NCBI RefSeq assembly: GCF_025685575.1
Contig: NZ_JAGSYD010000003.1
Location: 496,001-560,000, forward strand
Source: Granulicella cerasi
Lineage (GTDB): Bacteria; Acidobacteriota; Terriglobia; Terriglobales; Acidobacteriaceae
DNA: 64,000 nt
Direction of reading: 5' to 3'
Shown: positions 46,199-54,018 of the stretch, in pieces
How the letters are laid out: the number at the start of each line of letters is the position of its first letter
Numbering within the stretch: position 1 is the first letter of the stretch
Notes under the pieces: model-generated
Seen by the model: only the letters and a program-made list of their open reading frames with translations
Database searches by the model: none
Told to the model about the DNA's origin: nothing
Made by a program: the position numbers and the translations under genes

Positions 46199-48517
46199 CT
46201 ACTTCTCGCTGAGTTGCAGCGAGTGTAGCGTCCAAAGCGGATCGAGCTTCGGCCGCAAGACCTGCACACACAGATCGTGCGTTCCGGTCACTGCGGAAAG
46301 TTCTCCATGCAACGCAATGAGGCCGCGTTCCTCCGGCTTTACGGGCAGCGGAATCGTCGCAACCAACGCGCCCTTGCAGCTGTCGAGGTGAACTTCGATC
46401 TCACCGTTCGCGGTCTTCACTGCAGGCAACACCGGCGGCTTGCCGTGGCCCTCTTCAAAGACCCACGGCAGCGCCAACATCTGCAGCGTGATCGAGCGCA
46501 CGCCGTCGAGTAGCGCAGCCTTCTCTATCCAGCAAGGGTTGCGGTAGTTGGAGAGTGATACGGGACGGCCCGTCACGACGGGATCAGGCTCCATGCCGAT
46601 GACCGGGTCCGTCACGCACTGCTTCAACTGCGAGGTCTTCAGCGAACGAGCGCTTTCGATCGTCAGCGCCTCGCTCACTTCGCTCGTCGGGAACATCGTG
46701 CCCGCAACGAAGCTCGCGGCATGAAGCTGCGCGGGAATCTTCACCTCAACAGGCTGCTTGTACTCCGGCGACGATGCCGTCACCGCAGAGCCGTCGATCG
46801 TGTAGTGCATCGTGCCGGCGTTGTTCACCGTGGCGAGCGCTACCTTCACGCTGCTCGGCGAAGTCAGCGTGAGTGTGTTCACAGGCTTCAGCGTCTCCGT
46901 GTTGAACGGAATATCAAGCCGTTCATAACGCGTGACCTCCGCAGCAAGTCGTGCCGTGAAGCCGTTCCAGTCGCGCTGCGAAGCGGCGGTCCATCCAATC
47001 TCGGCCAGCGCGGCTGCGCGCGGGAAGATCATCCACGCCACCTGATGATCGGTGATGAGGTACTCGGTCCAGATGTTCGCCTGCACGCCAAGGATGTGCT
47101 TGCGCTCCTCGGGCGTCAGCGTCGCGGGCGTCGCGTCGAACTTGTAGACATCCGACAGCGAGTTGATCGCAAAGCGCCCCGGGCCGTCATCCGGCGAATC
47201 CGTCTGACGATAGTTGAAGTACAGCGGACGAGCAGGCGTCAGCACCGCATCATGCCCTTGCTTTGCGGCATCCATGCCGCCCTTCACGCCATGCCATGAC
47301 ATCACCGCGGCGTTTGGCGCCAGACCACCTTCGAGAATCTCATCCCACCCCAGCGTGCGACGACCGTGTGAGGAGAGGAACGTGTCTACCTGCTTGATGA
47401 AGTAGCTCTGTAGCTGGTCTTCGCTCGTGATCCCAAGCGACTTCATCTGCTCCTGAATTTGCGGCGAAGCCTTCCACTGTTTCTTGATCGCCTCATCACC
47501 GCCCACGTGGATGTAAGGGCTCGGAAACAGCGCCATGACCTCCGTCAGCACGTTCTGCAGGAACGTGAAGGTCGCTGGCTGAGGGCCGTAAAGATTCGGC
47601 AGGATGCCGAAGTGATTCGCAGCAGCCTTGGGCGGCGTGGCAGTCGAGCCAAACTCCGGGTAAGCCGCAATCGGCGCGGTTGCATGGCCCGGCATCTCGA
47701 TCTCCGGCACGATCATCACGTTGCGCTTCGCGGCGTACGCCACAAGTTCGCGCACCTGGTCCTGCGTGTAGAAGCCACCATACAGCGGATACGGCTTACC
47801 GGTCTTGGGGTCGATCTTGCCCTCCTGACTCGGCAACGTGCGCCATGCGCCCACAGACGTCAGCTTCGGATAACGCTTGATCTCAAGACGCCATGCCTGG
47901 TCATCCGTAAGATGCCAGTGCAACGTGTTCAACTTCTCGAGCGACATCCAGTCCACAAGCTGATGCAGGAACTCAATCGACTGCATGTGGCGTGCGGAAT
48001 CGATCATCAGCCCACGCCAACGCATCGCCGGCGTATCCTCAATCTTCACCGCAGCAACGTGAAGCTCCTTTTGCCCCTTCGCATTGCCGGAGAGCCACTG
48101 CCACAAGGTGATGCTGCCGTAGTACAGGCCTGCATCCGTGGACGCGCGCACCACAGCGCGCTCCGGCGAAACCTCCAGCTGGTACGCCTCCTCGCCTGTC
48201 ACAGAAGTATCGCGCAGCAGCTCAACGCGAGCGCCCTTCGCGGACTTGCTTTCAGCGACCAGCGCAACGCCCGTGCCCTGCCTCACCAGAGCCGCGAAGT
48301 GTCGCGCCACAAACTCGGCCTCTGCGTCCTGCGCCGGAAAGCTGATACGGCTGCCACTCGCAAGCGTCAGCGAGCCGGCCGCTACCTCCACGTGCTGCGG
48401 CAGAGGCACCAGCGGCACCGCGGCTTGCGCCTCGACCGGCGTAGAGCAACACATCGTCGCCAGGGCCGCGCCTGCCACGAGAACTGCTGGACGGAGGCAT
48501 TCGCGAAGCGACTTCAT
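46199..48517 (-). CDS. secreted GH20 beta-N-acetylhexosaminidase
   Basis: Releases GlcNAc from chito-oligosaccharide ends. About 772 residues with a signal peptide (LRPAVLVAGAALATMCCSTPVEA). A GH20b domain (PLPQHVEVAAGSLTLASG) is followed by the barrel with MRWRGLMIDSARHMQ, LHWHLTDDQAWR, VPEIEMPGHA and the catalytic pair in YIHVGGDEAIK (Asp-Glu), then TLGWDEILEGG. ATG 48517 has an ideal GAGGAAG site; the open frame to 48598 would contain the LacI operator and is rejected. The divergent promoter region is shared with gntR and holds both a LacI-type and a GntR-type site. Confidence 0.94.
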   Translation of the reverse strand: MKSLRECLRPAVLVAGAALATMCCSTPVEAQAAVPLVPLPQHVEVAAGSLTLASGSRISFPAQDAEAEFVARHFAALVRQGTGVALVAESKSAKGARVELLRDTSVTGEEAYQLEVSPERAVVRASTDAGLYYGSITLWQWLSGNAKGQKELHVAAVKIEDTPAMRWRGLMIDSARHMQSIEFLHQLVDWMSLEKLNTLHWHLTDDQAWRLEIKRYPKLTSVGAWRTLPSQEGKIDPKTGKPYPLYGGFYTQDQVRELVAYAAKRNVMIVPEIEMPGHATAPIAAYPEFGSTATPPKAAANHFGILPNLYGPQPATFTFLQNVLTEVMALFPSPYIHVGGDEAIKKQWKASPQIQEQMKSLGITSEDQLQSYFIKQVDTFLSSHGRRTLGWDEILEGGLAPNAAVMSWHGVKGGMDAAKQGHDAVLTPARPLYFNYRQTDSPDDGPGRFAINSLSDVYKFDATPATLTPEERKHILGVQANIWTEYLITDHQVAWMIFPRAAALAEIGWTAASQRDWNGFTARLAAEVTRYERLDIPFNTETLKPVNTLTLTSPSSVKVALATVNNAGTMHYTIDGSAVTASSPEYKQPVEVKIPAQLHAASFVAGTMFPTSEVSEALTIESARSLKTSQLKQCVTDPVIGMEPDPVVTGRPVSLSNYRNPCWIEKAALLDGVRSITLQMLALPWVFEEGHGKPPVLPAVKTANGEIEVHLDSCKGALVATIPLPVKPEERGLIALHGELSAVTGTHDLCVQVLRPKLDPLWTLHSLQLSEK

Positions 48518-48560
48518 AGACTTCCTCGGAAGATCGGATGTAGGCATCATTGCACCCATA

Positions 48561-48576
48561 ATGCAACCGGTTGCAT
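48561..48576. promoter_or_regulatory. LacI-type operator C (upstream of the GH20 gene)
   Basis: ATGCAACCGGTTGCAT, a perfect 16-bp palindrome centred on CG and the best of the three sites. It lies 44 bp before the hexosaminidase start. Confidence 0.82.
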
Positions 48577-48633
48577 CATTCTGTCCATCGCTTTTCATGG
48601 AAATTTCGTGATTGACTTACGATGGCCGCCCTG

Positions 48634-48645
48634 TTGATATATCAG
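48634..48645. promoter_or_regulatory. GntR-type operator 1 (upstream of gntR)
   Basis: TTGATATATCAG, with perfect palindrome TGATATATCA (48635-48644), 20 bp before the gntR-family start. It matches the site before the Oar-type receptor at 57456 in 9 of 10 palindrome bases. Confidence 0.65.
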
Positions 48646-48665
48646 GATAAGACTGGGGTCCCCAC

Positions 48666-49421
48666 ATGAGCTCTTCTGAACGCAGACCCGCGGTGTTGCG
48701 CCCTTCGTTGGCGTCACAGGCGTACACAGAAATCCGCGATCGCATCCTGAAGGGCGAGATCGAGCTGGGTGAGGTCATCTCGCGGCGCGGCTTGGCCGCG
48801 GACCTCGGCATGAGCTTCATCCCCGTTTCCGAAGCCATGCAGCGGCTCGAAGCCGAAGGCATGTTGGAGAGCCTGCCGCGCGTCGGAACGCGTGTGCGCA
48901 TCCCCACACCGAACGACGTGCGCGACTGCTACATCATCCGCGAAGCGCTGGAGGTGCAGTCAGCCCGCCTCTTCTGCGAGCGCGCCTCGGCGATGGAGCG
49001 CGAAGAGCTGTCGGCGATGGCTCGCCGGCTTGACTCGATGGCGAAGGCAAGCGCAGAGAATCAATTTGAATTCCAGACGCTGCACGTACGCTTTCACATG
49101 CGCATCGCCGAATGCACAGGCTGCGTGCCGCTCTACGAGTTGCTGGAGCGCAATCAGGTTTTGATTTTCAACTGGCTCTTTGACGTGGCGGCGGACTCGT
49201 CCATGCCCGGAGCGTGGCACGGCGACCTCATCGACATCATCAATGGTGGCGATCCGGACAAGGCTGCGCTCGCGATGGGTGTACACATCCGCACCGGCAT
49301 GTCCGAGATCCAGAGCAGCATCGCCGAGCGTTTCGGCAACAATCTTTCGTGGATGCAACGGCGCCCCAAAGAGGCCGCCAGCACCGTGAAGAAGCCACGG
49401 ACCCGTTCCGTGGCGATTTGA
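48666..49421 (+). CDS. GntR-family regulator (FCD-type ligand domain)
   Basis: 251 residues. The winged helix is AYTEIRDRILKGEIELGEVISRRGLAADLGMSFIPVSEAMQRLEAEGML in its usual layout (LAADLGMSFIPVSEAMQRLE core). The all-helical FCD domain has candidate metal ligands in LHVRFHMRIAE, WHGDLIDII and GVHIRTG. FCD-GntR proteins usually bind palindromes of the kind found just upstream. The same palindrome before the TonB receptor at 57417 points to control of substrate uptake. Effector unknown; location inside the chitin block suggests a sugar acid or amino-sugar derivative. Confidence 0.92.
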   Translation: MSSSERRPAVLRPSLASQAYTEIRDRILKGEIELGEVISRRGLAADLGMSFIPVSEAMQRLEAEGMLESLPRVGTRVRIPTPNDVRDCYIIREALEVQSARLFCERASAMEREELSAMARRLDSMAKASAENQFEFQTLHVRFHMRIAECTGCVPLYELLERNQVLIFNWLFDVAADSSMPGAWHGDLIDIINGGDPDKAALAMGVHIRTGMSEIQSSIAERFGNNLSWMQRRPKEAASTVKKPRTRSVAI

Positions 49422-49475
49422 TCCACCTGCATTACCTTCCCCCTCTCCGCATTCTTGATTTTCGAAGGCGGCTCC

Positions 49476-50417
49476 GTGTTTCAACGCAACTCACGTACAG
49501 CAACACTGCTTACCTCAGCCGCGCTTCTGCTTCTAAGCGGATGCGCTTCTAACCCCAACTCAAACTCCACGACGAGCACCACGGCCAGCATTCCGGCGAT
49601 ACCGCCAGGACGCGCGGTATGGTTCTGGGAATCGCAGGCGCAGATGGCGATTGTCGCTAGCCCTACCGCGCAGGACACAGCCATCGCCAACTTCAAGGCG
49701 TGGAACGTCACCTCCGTCTACGGCAGCTACAGCTCGCAAATGGATACCGATCCAGCCTCGGTTCGCGCCTGGAACGCGAAGCTCGCCGCAAACGGCATTC
49801 GCTCCTACTTCCTCATCTCCTCGGCGACCTTCTTCCTGCCCGACCAGTGGACCAATGCGCAGGCGTGGATCACCAAGTACGTGATCAACTTCAACGCCGC
49901 GTCCAGCGCCGCACAGAGCTTCACGGGCGTAGCGTTCGACGTAGAGCCTCAGTCCTTCACGGGCAACACAACATGGCCGTCCTGGGGCGCGGCAACACGA
50001 GCGCAGCGGCGCGTCTATGCAACGTACCTCGTGAACATGCTGACCTCCGCGCGCGCGCTGCTGAAGAGCAACGGCGCCGGCTCGCTTCCCATTGAAAGCT
50101 ACCTCTCGCACTCCTACATCAGCCTCACCTCGACGATTCAGTGGACAGACGGCTCTGACCGCGATGCGTGGTTTGCATCACTGGCTGCGGTCTGTGACAC
50201 CATCTCGGTCGACCAGTACGGCACGAACTCGATCTCGAGCATCGTCAGCGGATTCCAGGCGAACAATGCGCTGCTCAGCAACAAGGCACGTGTTGCCCTG
50301 AGCACCGATGGAACGGACTGGGCTTCGACCTCGGCCTTCTTCACCGGTGCCGCTGCGGTCGAAGCGCAGACCGGCACTTTCGTCGATATCGAAGACTACG
50401 ACACCACCGCGAAGTAA
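49476..50417 (+). CDS. secreted lipoprotein of unknown family, paralogue 1
   Basis: About 313 residues from GTG 49476, which follows AAGGCGG; a TTG at 49455 is the alternative. The lipobox is LLLLSGC. It pairs with the next gene: both share RAVWFWES / RGAWMWYS at the start, WN-(V/G)-T-x-Y, RAWNAKLAANGIRSYFLIS / RAWNAQLARAGITSYLLLS, F-FLP, FNA and the Asp-x-Glu-Pro motif (FTGVAFDVEPQ, Asp155 and Glu157). The alternation of helices and strands suggests a TIM barrel, and Asp-x-Glu at a strand end would suit a glycosidase. I do not recognise the family. Confidence 0.75.
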   Translation: MFQRNSRTATLLTSAALLLLSGCASNPNSNSTTSTTASIPAIPPGRAVWFWESQAQMAIVASPTAQDTAIANFKAWNVTSVYGSYSSQMDTDPASVRAWNAKLAANGIRSYFLISSATFFLPDQWTNAQAWITKYVINFNAASSAAQSFTGVAFDVEPQSFTGNTTWPSWGAATRAQRRVYATYLVNMLTSARALLKSNGAGSLPIESYLSHSYISLTSTIQWTDGSDRDAWFASLAAVCDTISVDQYGTNSISSIVSGFQANNALLSNKARVALSTDGTDWASTSAFFTGAAAVEAQTGTFVDIEDYDTTAK

Positions 50418-50430
50418 CCTCGGAGAGAAG

Positions 50431-51354
50431 ATGTTCCTGCACACTAAACGCCATCTCGGCGCCGCTCTGCCGGCGCTGGCCATGTTCCTGCCTTTCGTTC
50501 ACGCGCAAGCGCCGCTTGCACCGTCTCCACGCGGCGCATGGATGTGGTATTCCCCGCGCAGCGAATACGGTTCGCTGAAAGTGATCGGCGACCCCGCGCG
50601 TGAAGCAGCCACGATCGCAAAGCTGAAGAGCTGGGGCGTGGGCACGCTGTACGTCAGCTATCCGCTGCGCACAGAAGATGATCTTCGCAAAGCTCGCGCG
50701 TGGAACGCACAGCTCGCACGCGCGGGCATCACGTCGTACCTGCTGCTTTCGGACACGCCGATCTTCCTGCCGGAGAACCACGCGAAGACAGATGCAATCA
50801 TTCAATCCAGCTTCGTCCAGTTCAACGCAGGCTCGAAGCCTGAAGAGCGGTTTCGTGGTCTTGCGTTTGACCTCGAACCCCATATCATTCTGGCGGTCGG
50901 CAAACATCCTGCGTGGAAGGACGCCACCGGCATGGAACGACGCGCGTACCTGGCCGACCTGTTGAGCTTCTACAAGCAAACGCGCTCCACGATCGGCGCG
51001 GACACGATGCTGGAAGCCACGCTGCCGGTGTGGCTCTCGCACATCGGCGGCTCCGTCGCGTGGGCAAGCCCGAAGGACCGCGACGATTGGTTCAAGCAAC
51101 TCGCAGCAACATGCGACCGCGTCAGCCTGATGGCCTTCGAGCAGAACAGCGCGGAGAAGGTGCTGGCTCGCTCGCAGGAACAGCGTGACCTGCTCGGCAA
51201 GCACAGCCGCGTAGCGCTCCGCGCCAACCTCGGCAAAGAGTGGGCCAGCGTGCAGGAGTTCTGGCAAGCCACCGCTTCCGTAGAGAAGACCGCGCAGGAC
51301 GGCATCGACATTCAGGATGTCGCAATCCTCTCGGAAGACGAAGCCGCGCGCTAA
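50431..51354 (+). CDS. secreted protein of unknown family, paralogue 2
   Basis: 307 residues. The signal peptide is HLGAALPALAMFLPFVHAQA, without a lipobox, so it may be free in the periplasm or outside while its paralogue is anchored. Start ATG 50431 follows GGAGAG and lies 13 bp after paralogue 1. The motif GLAFDLEPH (Asp147, Glu149) matches the FDVEPQ of the first protein, and ETDRVSLMAFEQNS / CDTISVDQYGTNS-type strands align later. Its C-terminus DGIDIQDVAIL parallels FVDIEDY. Probably a tandem duplication that diverged. A strong terminator follows. Confidence 0.78.
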   Translation: MFLHTKRHLGAALPALAMFLPFVHAQAPLAPSPRGAWMWYSPRSEYGSLKVIGDPAREAATIAKLKSWGVGTLYVSYPLRTEDDLRKARAWNAQLARAGITSYLLLSDTPIFLPENHAKTDAIIQSSFVQFNAGSKPEERFRGLAFDLEPHIILAVGKHPAWKDATGMERRAYLADLLSFYKQTRSTIGADTMLEATLPVWLSHIGGSVAWASPKDRDDWFKQLAATCDRVSLMAFEQNSAEKVLARSQEQRDLLGKHSRVALRANLGKEWASVQEFWQATASVEKTAQDGIDIQDVAILSEDEAAR

Positions 51355-51378
51355 AGGCGTTGCACCCCACACAAGCAA

Positions 51379-51406
51379 ATGAGCCCTCCTATGAGGGCTC
51401 ATTTTT
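51379..51406 (+). terminator. Rho-independent terminator after the paralogous pair
   Basis: A perfect 10-bp stem, ATGAGCCCTC (51379-51388) with GAGGGCTCAT (51393-51402), CTAT loop and T5 tail. Confidence 0.9.
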
Positions 51407-51424
51407 CATGTCTTCTGCCGCAAG

Positions 51425-51462
51425 AAAAAAGCGCGCTGAGAGTCTCTCCTGGCTCTCAGCGC
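51425..51462 (-). terminator. Rho-independent terminator for the leftward lipoprotein gene
   Basis: Read leftward, GCGCTGAGAG and CTCTCAGCGC (51433-51442 / 51453-51462) form a 10-bp stem with a 10-base loop, followed by a run of six T on that strand. Confidence 0.88.
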
Positions 51463-51485
51463 GTAGCGAAACTAGATGAAGTTGT

Positions 51486-53966
51486 TTAGGGACGTGTGCC
51501 TAGCGTGCCGTTCTTCGCCGCGAGCGAGAGCGGAGTCACGATCGGCGTTGCAGCACCAATGATCTCGGTCACGGTTGTACCGTTCACGCTGATTGTGCCA
51601 GTTGGGCTGGTGCCGGTGTTGAGCGCCCAGACGTTGCCCGAAGGATCGACAACGATGTCTGCGATCGCCTGGAAGTCTGCCTTCTGGAAGCCGCCACCGA
51701 CCGGGCATCCTGTCGAAGCGGAGCAGCCGCCGGACGGTGCCGTTCCTGCGGGGGAGTTACCGGTGTAGGTGACGGTCGTGCCCGATATCGTTGGCGTCAC
51801 CGAAACCACGCCGTAGACACCCGAGGTCGTCTGGGGCCAGTAGCCACCCATCCACATCGTGCCCGCGCCATCCACGGCCACCGAACGCGTGCCATTCGAT
51901 CCACCAACGAACTGCGCCGAAGCCGTTGCTGCACCTGCGACCGCCGTTGCGGCAGGAACGAAGCGCTCAGCCTTGGCCAGGCCGCTGGCCGAGTTGCAGC
52001 AGGCGGTACCGGAGTAAGCCACGTTCGATGCGCCGATCGCGAGGCCGTAGCTTGCGGAGTTCCCTGCGGTGAATGCGGTCGTATAAGCAGAAGCTCCTGT
52101 AGCGCGAGCAGAGCCGGAGTCTGTCGTGGTTCCAGCGTTTGCTGCGGTGAACGACGCGCTGAAGCTCGACGCGCTTGCCGCGGTGATCGTCATGCGCTGT
52201 CCGTTGAATTGCGTTCCCGTGGTCAGGCCCGAGATGGTGACGGTCTGGCCGCTGCTGAAGGAGTTGGAGGCCGTGAATGTGACGACGTTGTTCGACACGG
52301 AGTAGGCCGAGATACTTGCGGTCAGCGGATAGTCGCCGAGCAGATACGAGGTCGCTGCGATACCGAAGAGCCGCCCCTGGCTATCCGTCTGGAAGTTGCT
52401 CAACGAACCGCTGGTGGCGTTGTAGAAGCCAGTGTTTGCCACGACCGGCGTCGCGGTGCTGACATTCAAGGTGCCCGTTGTGGGAGCCACGAACTCATAC
52501 ACCGTGCCGCTATTAGCCGCGATCGTGTAGAAGACATTGCCATCGAGGTCCGAAGTGATGCCGTATGCCTCAGCCGCAGGGGTCGCCGTGTAAACAGTAG
52601 ACGTTCCAGCAGGCCACTCCGCGATCGAATTGGTGAACGTTGCGTGTGCAAAGTTTGCGAAGACATTGCCCGAAGGATCGATCGTGATGCCCTGACCGTA
52701 GGTCTGCGCAGTCGTCGTGTTCAAGCCAGGAATCACGCATCCCAGCGGTGTTCCATTCGGGCTGATCTCGACGATGGCAGCCTTCGAAGCAGAACCATTC
52801 ACGATGTAGACGTTGCCGTTCGCATCCACGGCCGCACGCGTCGGCGAGTCAAAGAACTTTGCGCCGCCGAAGCCATTGCTTGAGCAAGTACCCGAGGTGG
52901 AAGCCACGCTGTAGGTCACGCCGATGGTCCAATCGGTCGGTGCAGCGGCGAGCACCGGCTGAAACGGTGGAGTCGACGACGGCAGCGCGAAGAGGCAGCC
53001 GATGTTCGTCGTCGGCGCGCTCGTGCCTGTGCCGCAGGATGTAAACGTGCCCGCATCTGTCGGATTCGTGGCCATGTTGTACGCCGCTTGAATCGTGTCG
53101 AGAGGCTGCGTGGTTCCCGTCTTCGGAGTAGCAGCAGCCATGAGCTGCAGGCACACGCTGCTCGACGAGGTGGTGGAATTGATACACGATGCGAGGATGT
53201 TCGCGATCGTATTGACCTTGCCCGCTTCCGGAGTAGCCGTGATGCTGATCGTCGATACGTTTCCCGTCGAAGCGCCTGTATGCGTGGTCGCTGCGCTGGT
53301 AAGGTTCGCAACGCCAAGCACCGCGTTATTCAAGCCGATCGCGCCCTGCGGCGTGGAACCTGAAGTGTTCGCACCGGTCGTACCGACAGTGACGCTGCCT
53401 GCCGTGCTGCCCTGCTTCATGTAGGGAGCAAGCGCGTAAACAGCGGCCACGGTCGAGACCTCATCGATGATCACAGTCGTGCTGTTCGTCACTCCTGAAC
53501 AGGGACCAAGTGCTGCCATCAATGCTATTGCGCTATTCAGATGTCCGCTGGCATTCTGGTGGTCTCCCGAGCTGTTGCCGCCGATCGCCAACAGGTAAAG
53601 CTGAGGATCATCCGTTGTGGCCGGGCATGCCCAGGTCGTTCCCGAGCCACTCGATGCGCCGTTTGTGCCGCTCTTGGTGAACGAGAACGCACCATCAGGA
53701 TCAGAGGAGGTGGTGGTCGCGAGCAATGTGCCCTGCGAGCCGTAACCGGTCGTACCCGCAGACCACAGTTGCACGGTGGAGAACGCCACGGGCTGCTGTC
53801 CGCCGTGCACAGAGCCGGTGACGGAAGCAGCAGTGCCTACAACATGCGTGTCGCTGACCTCCCCAGAACCCAGGCCGCAGCCTGCGAGCATGGTCGAGAG
53901 ACCGAGAGCAGCTACTCCCAACACAGCGGAGAGCATCTTTTCAGGAGCAATACGGCGGTTCATCAT
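51486..53966 (-). CDS. large lipoprotein with NHL/SMP-30-like beta-propeller repeats
   Basis: 826 residues. The signal peptide ends in a lipobox (TMLAGC). A carboxypeptidase-regulatory or Ig-like module (VTGSVHGGQQPVAFSTVQLW) comes first. An Ala/Thr-rich linker follows, then repeated blades with the D-x-x-GNV pattern (AVDANGNVYIVN, TIDPSGNVFANF, TSDLDGNVFYTI, VVDPSGNVWALN) typical of NHL/SMP-30-type propellers. GAGGAGAAAC precedes the start. It is next to the Oar-type receptor in the same direction, 52 bp downstream of it, so it may be the receptor's surface partner (inference). Confidence 0.8.
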   Translation of the reverse strand: MMNRRIAPEKMLSAVLGVAALGLSTMLAGCGLGSGEVSDTHVVGTAASVTGSVHGGQQPVAFSTVQLWSAGTTGYGSQGTLLATTTSSDPDGAFSFTKSGTNGASSGSGTTWACPATTDDPQLYLLAIGGNSSGDHQNASGHLNSAIALMAALGPCSGVTNSTTVIIDEVSTVAAVYALAPYMKQGSTAGSVTVGTTGANTSGSTPQGAIGLNNAVLGVANLTSAATTHTGASTGNVSTISITATPEAGKVNTIANILASCINSTTSSSSVCLQLMAAATPKTGTTQPLDTIQAAYNMATNPTDAGTFTSCGTGTSAPTTNIGCLFALPSSTPPFQPVLAAAPTDWTIGVTYSVASTSGTCSSNGFGGAKFFDSPTRAAVDANGNVYIVNGSASKAAIVEISPNGTPLGCVIPGLNTTTAQTYGQGITIDPSGNVFANFAHATFTNSIAEWPAGTSTVYTATPAAEAYGITSDLDGNVFYTIAANSGTVYEFVAPTTGTLNVSTATPVVANTGFYNATSGSLSNFQTDSQGRLFGIAATSYLLGDYPLTASISAYSVSNNVVTFTASNSFSSGQTVTISGLTTGTQFNGQRMTITAASASSFSASFTAANAGTTTDSGSARATGASAYTTAFTAGNSASYGLAIGASNVAYSGTACCNSASGLAKAERFVPAATAVAGAATASAQFVGGSNGTRSVAVDGAGTMWMGGYWPQTTSGVYGVVSVTPTISGTTVTYTGNSPAGTAPSGGCSASTGCPVGGGFQKADFQAIADIVVDPSGNVWALNTGTSPTGTISVNGTTVTEIIGAATPIVTPLSLAAKNGTLGTRP

Positions 53967-54018
53967 CGTTGTTTCTCCTCACCTCTATGGGTGTCGTTAC
54001 GTACAAACCTTGCGTGCG

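Noticed and set aside
48518..48598. Upstream start of the GH20 protein at 48598
   Set aside because: The extra segment covers the LacI palindrome, and ATG 48517 has both a strong ribosome binding site and an immediate signal peptide.
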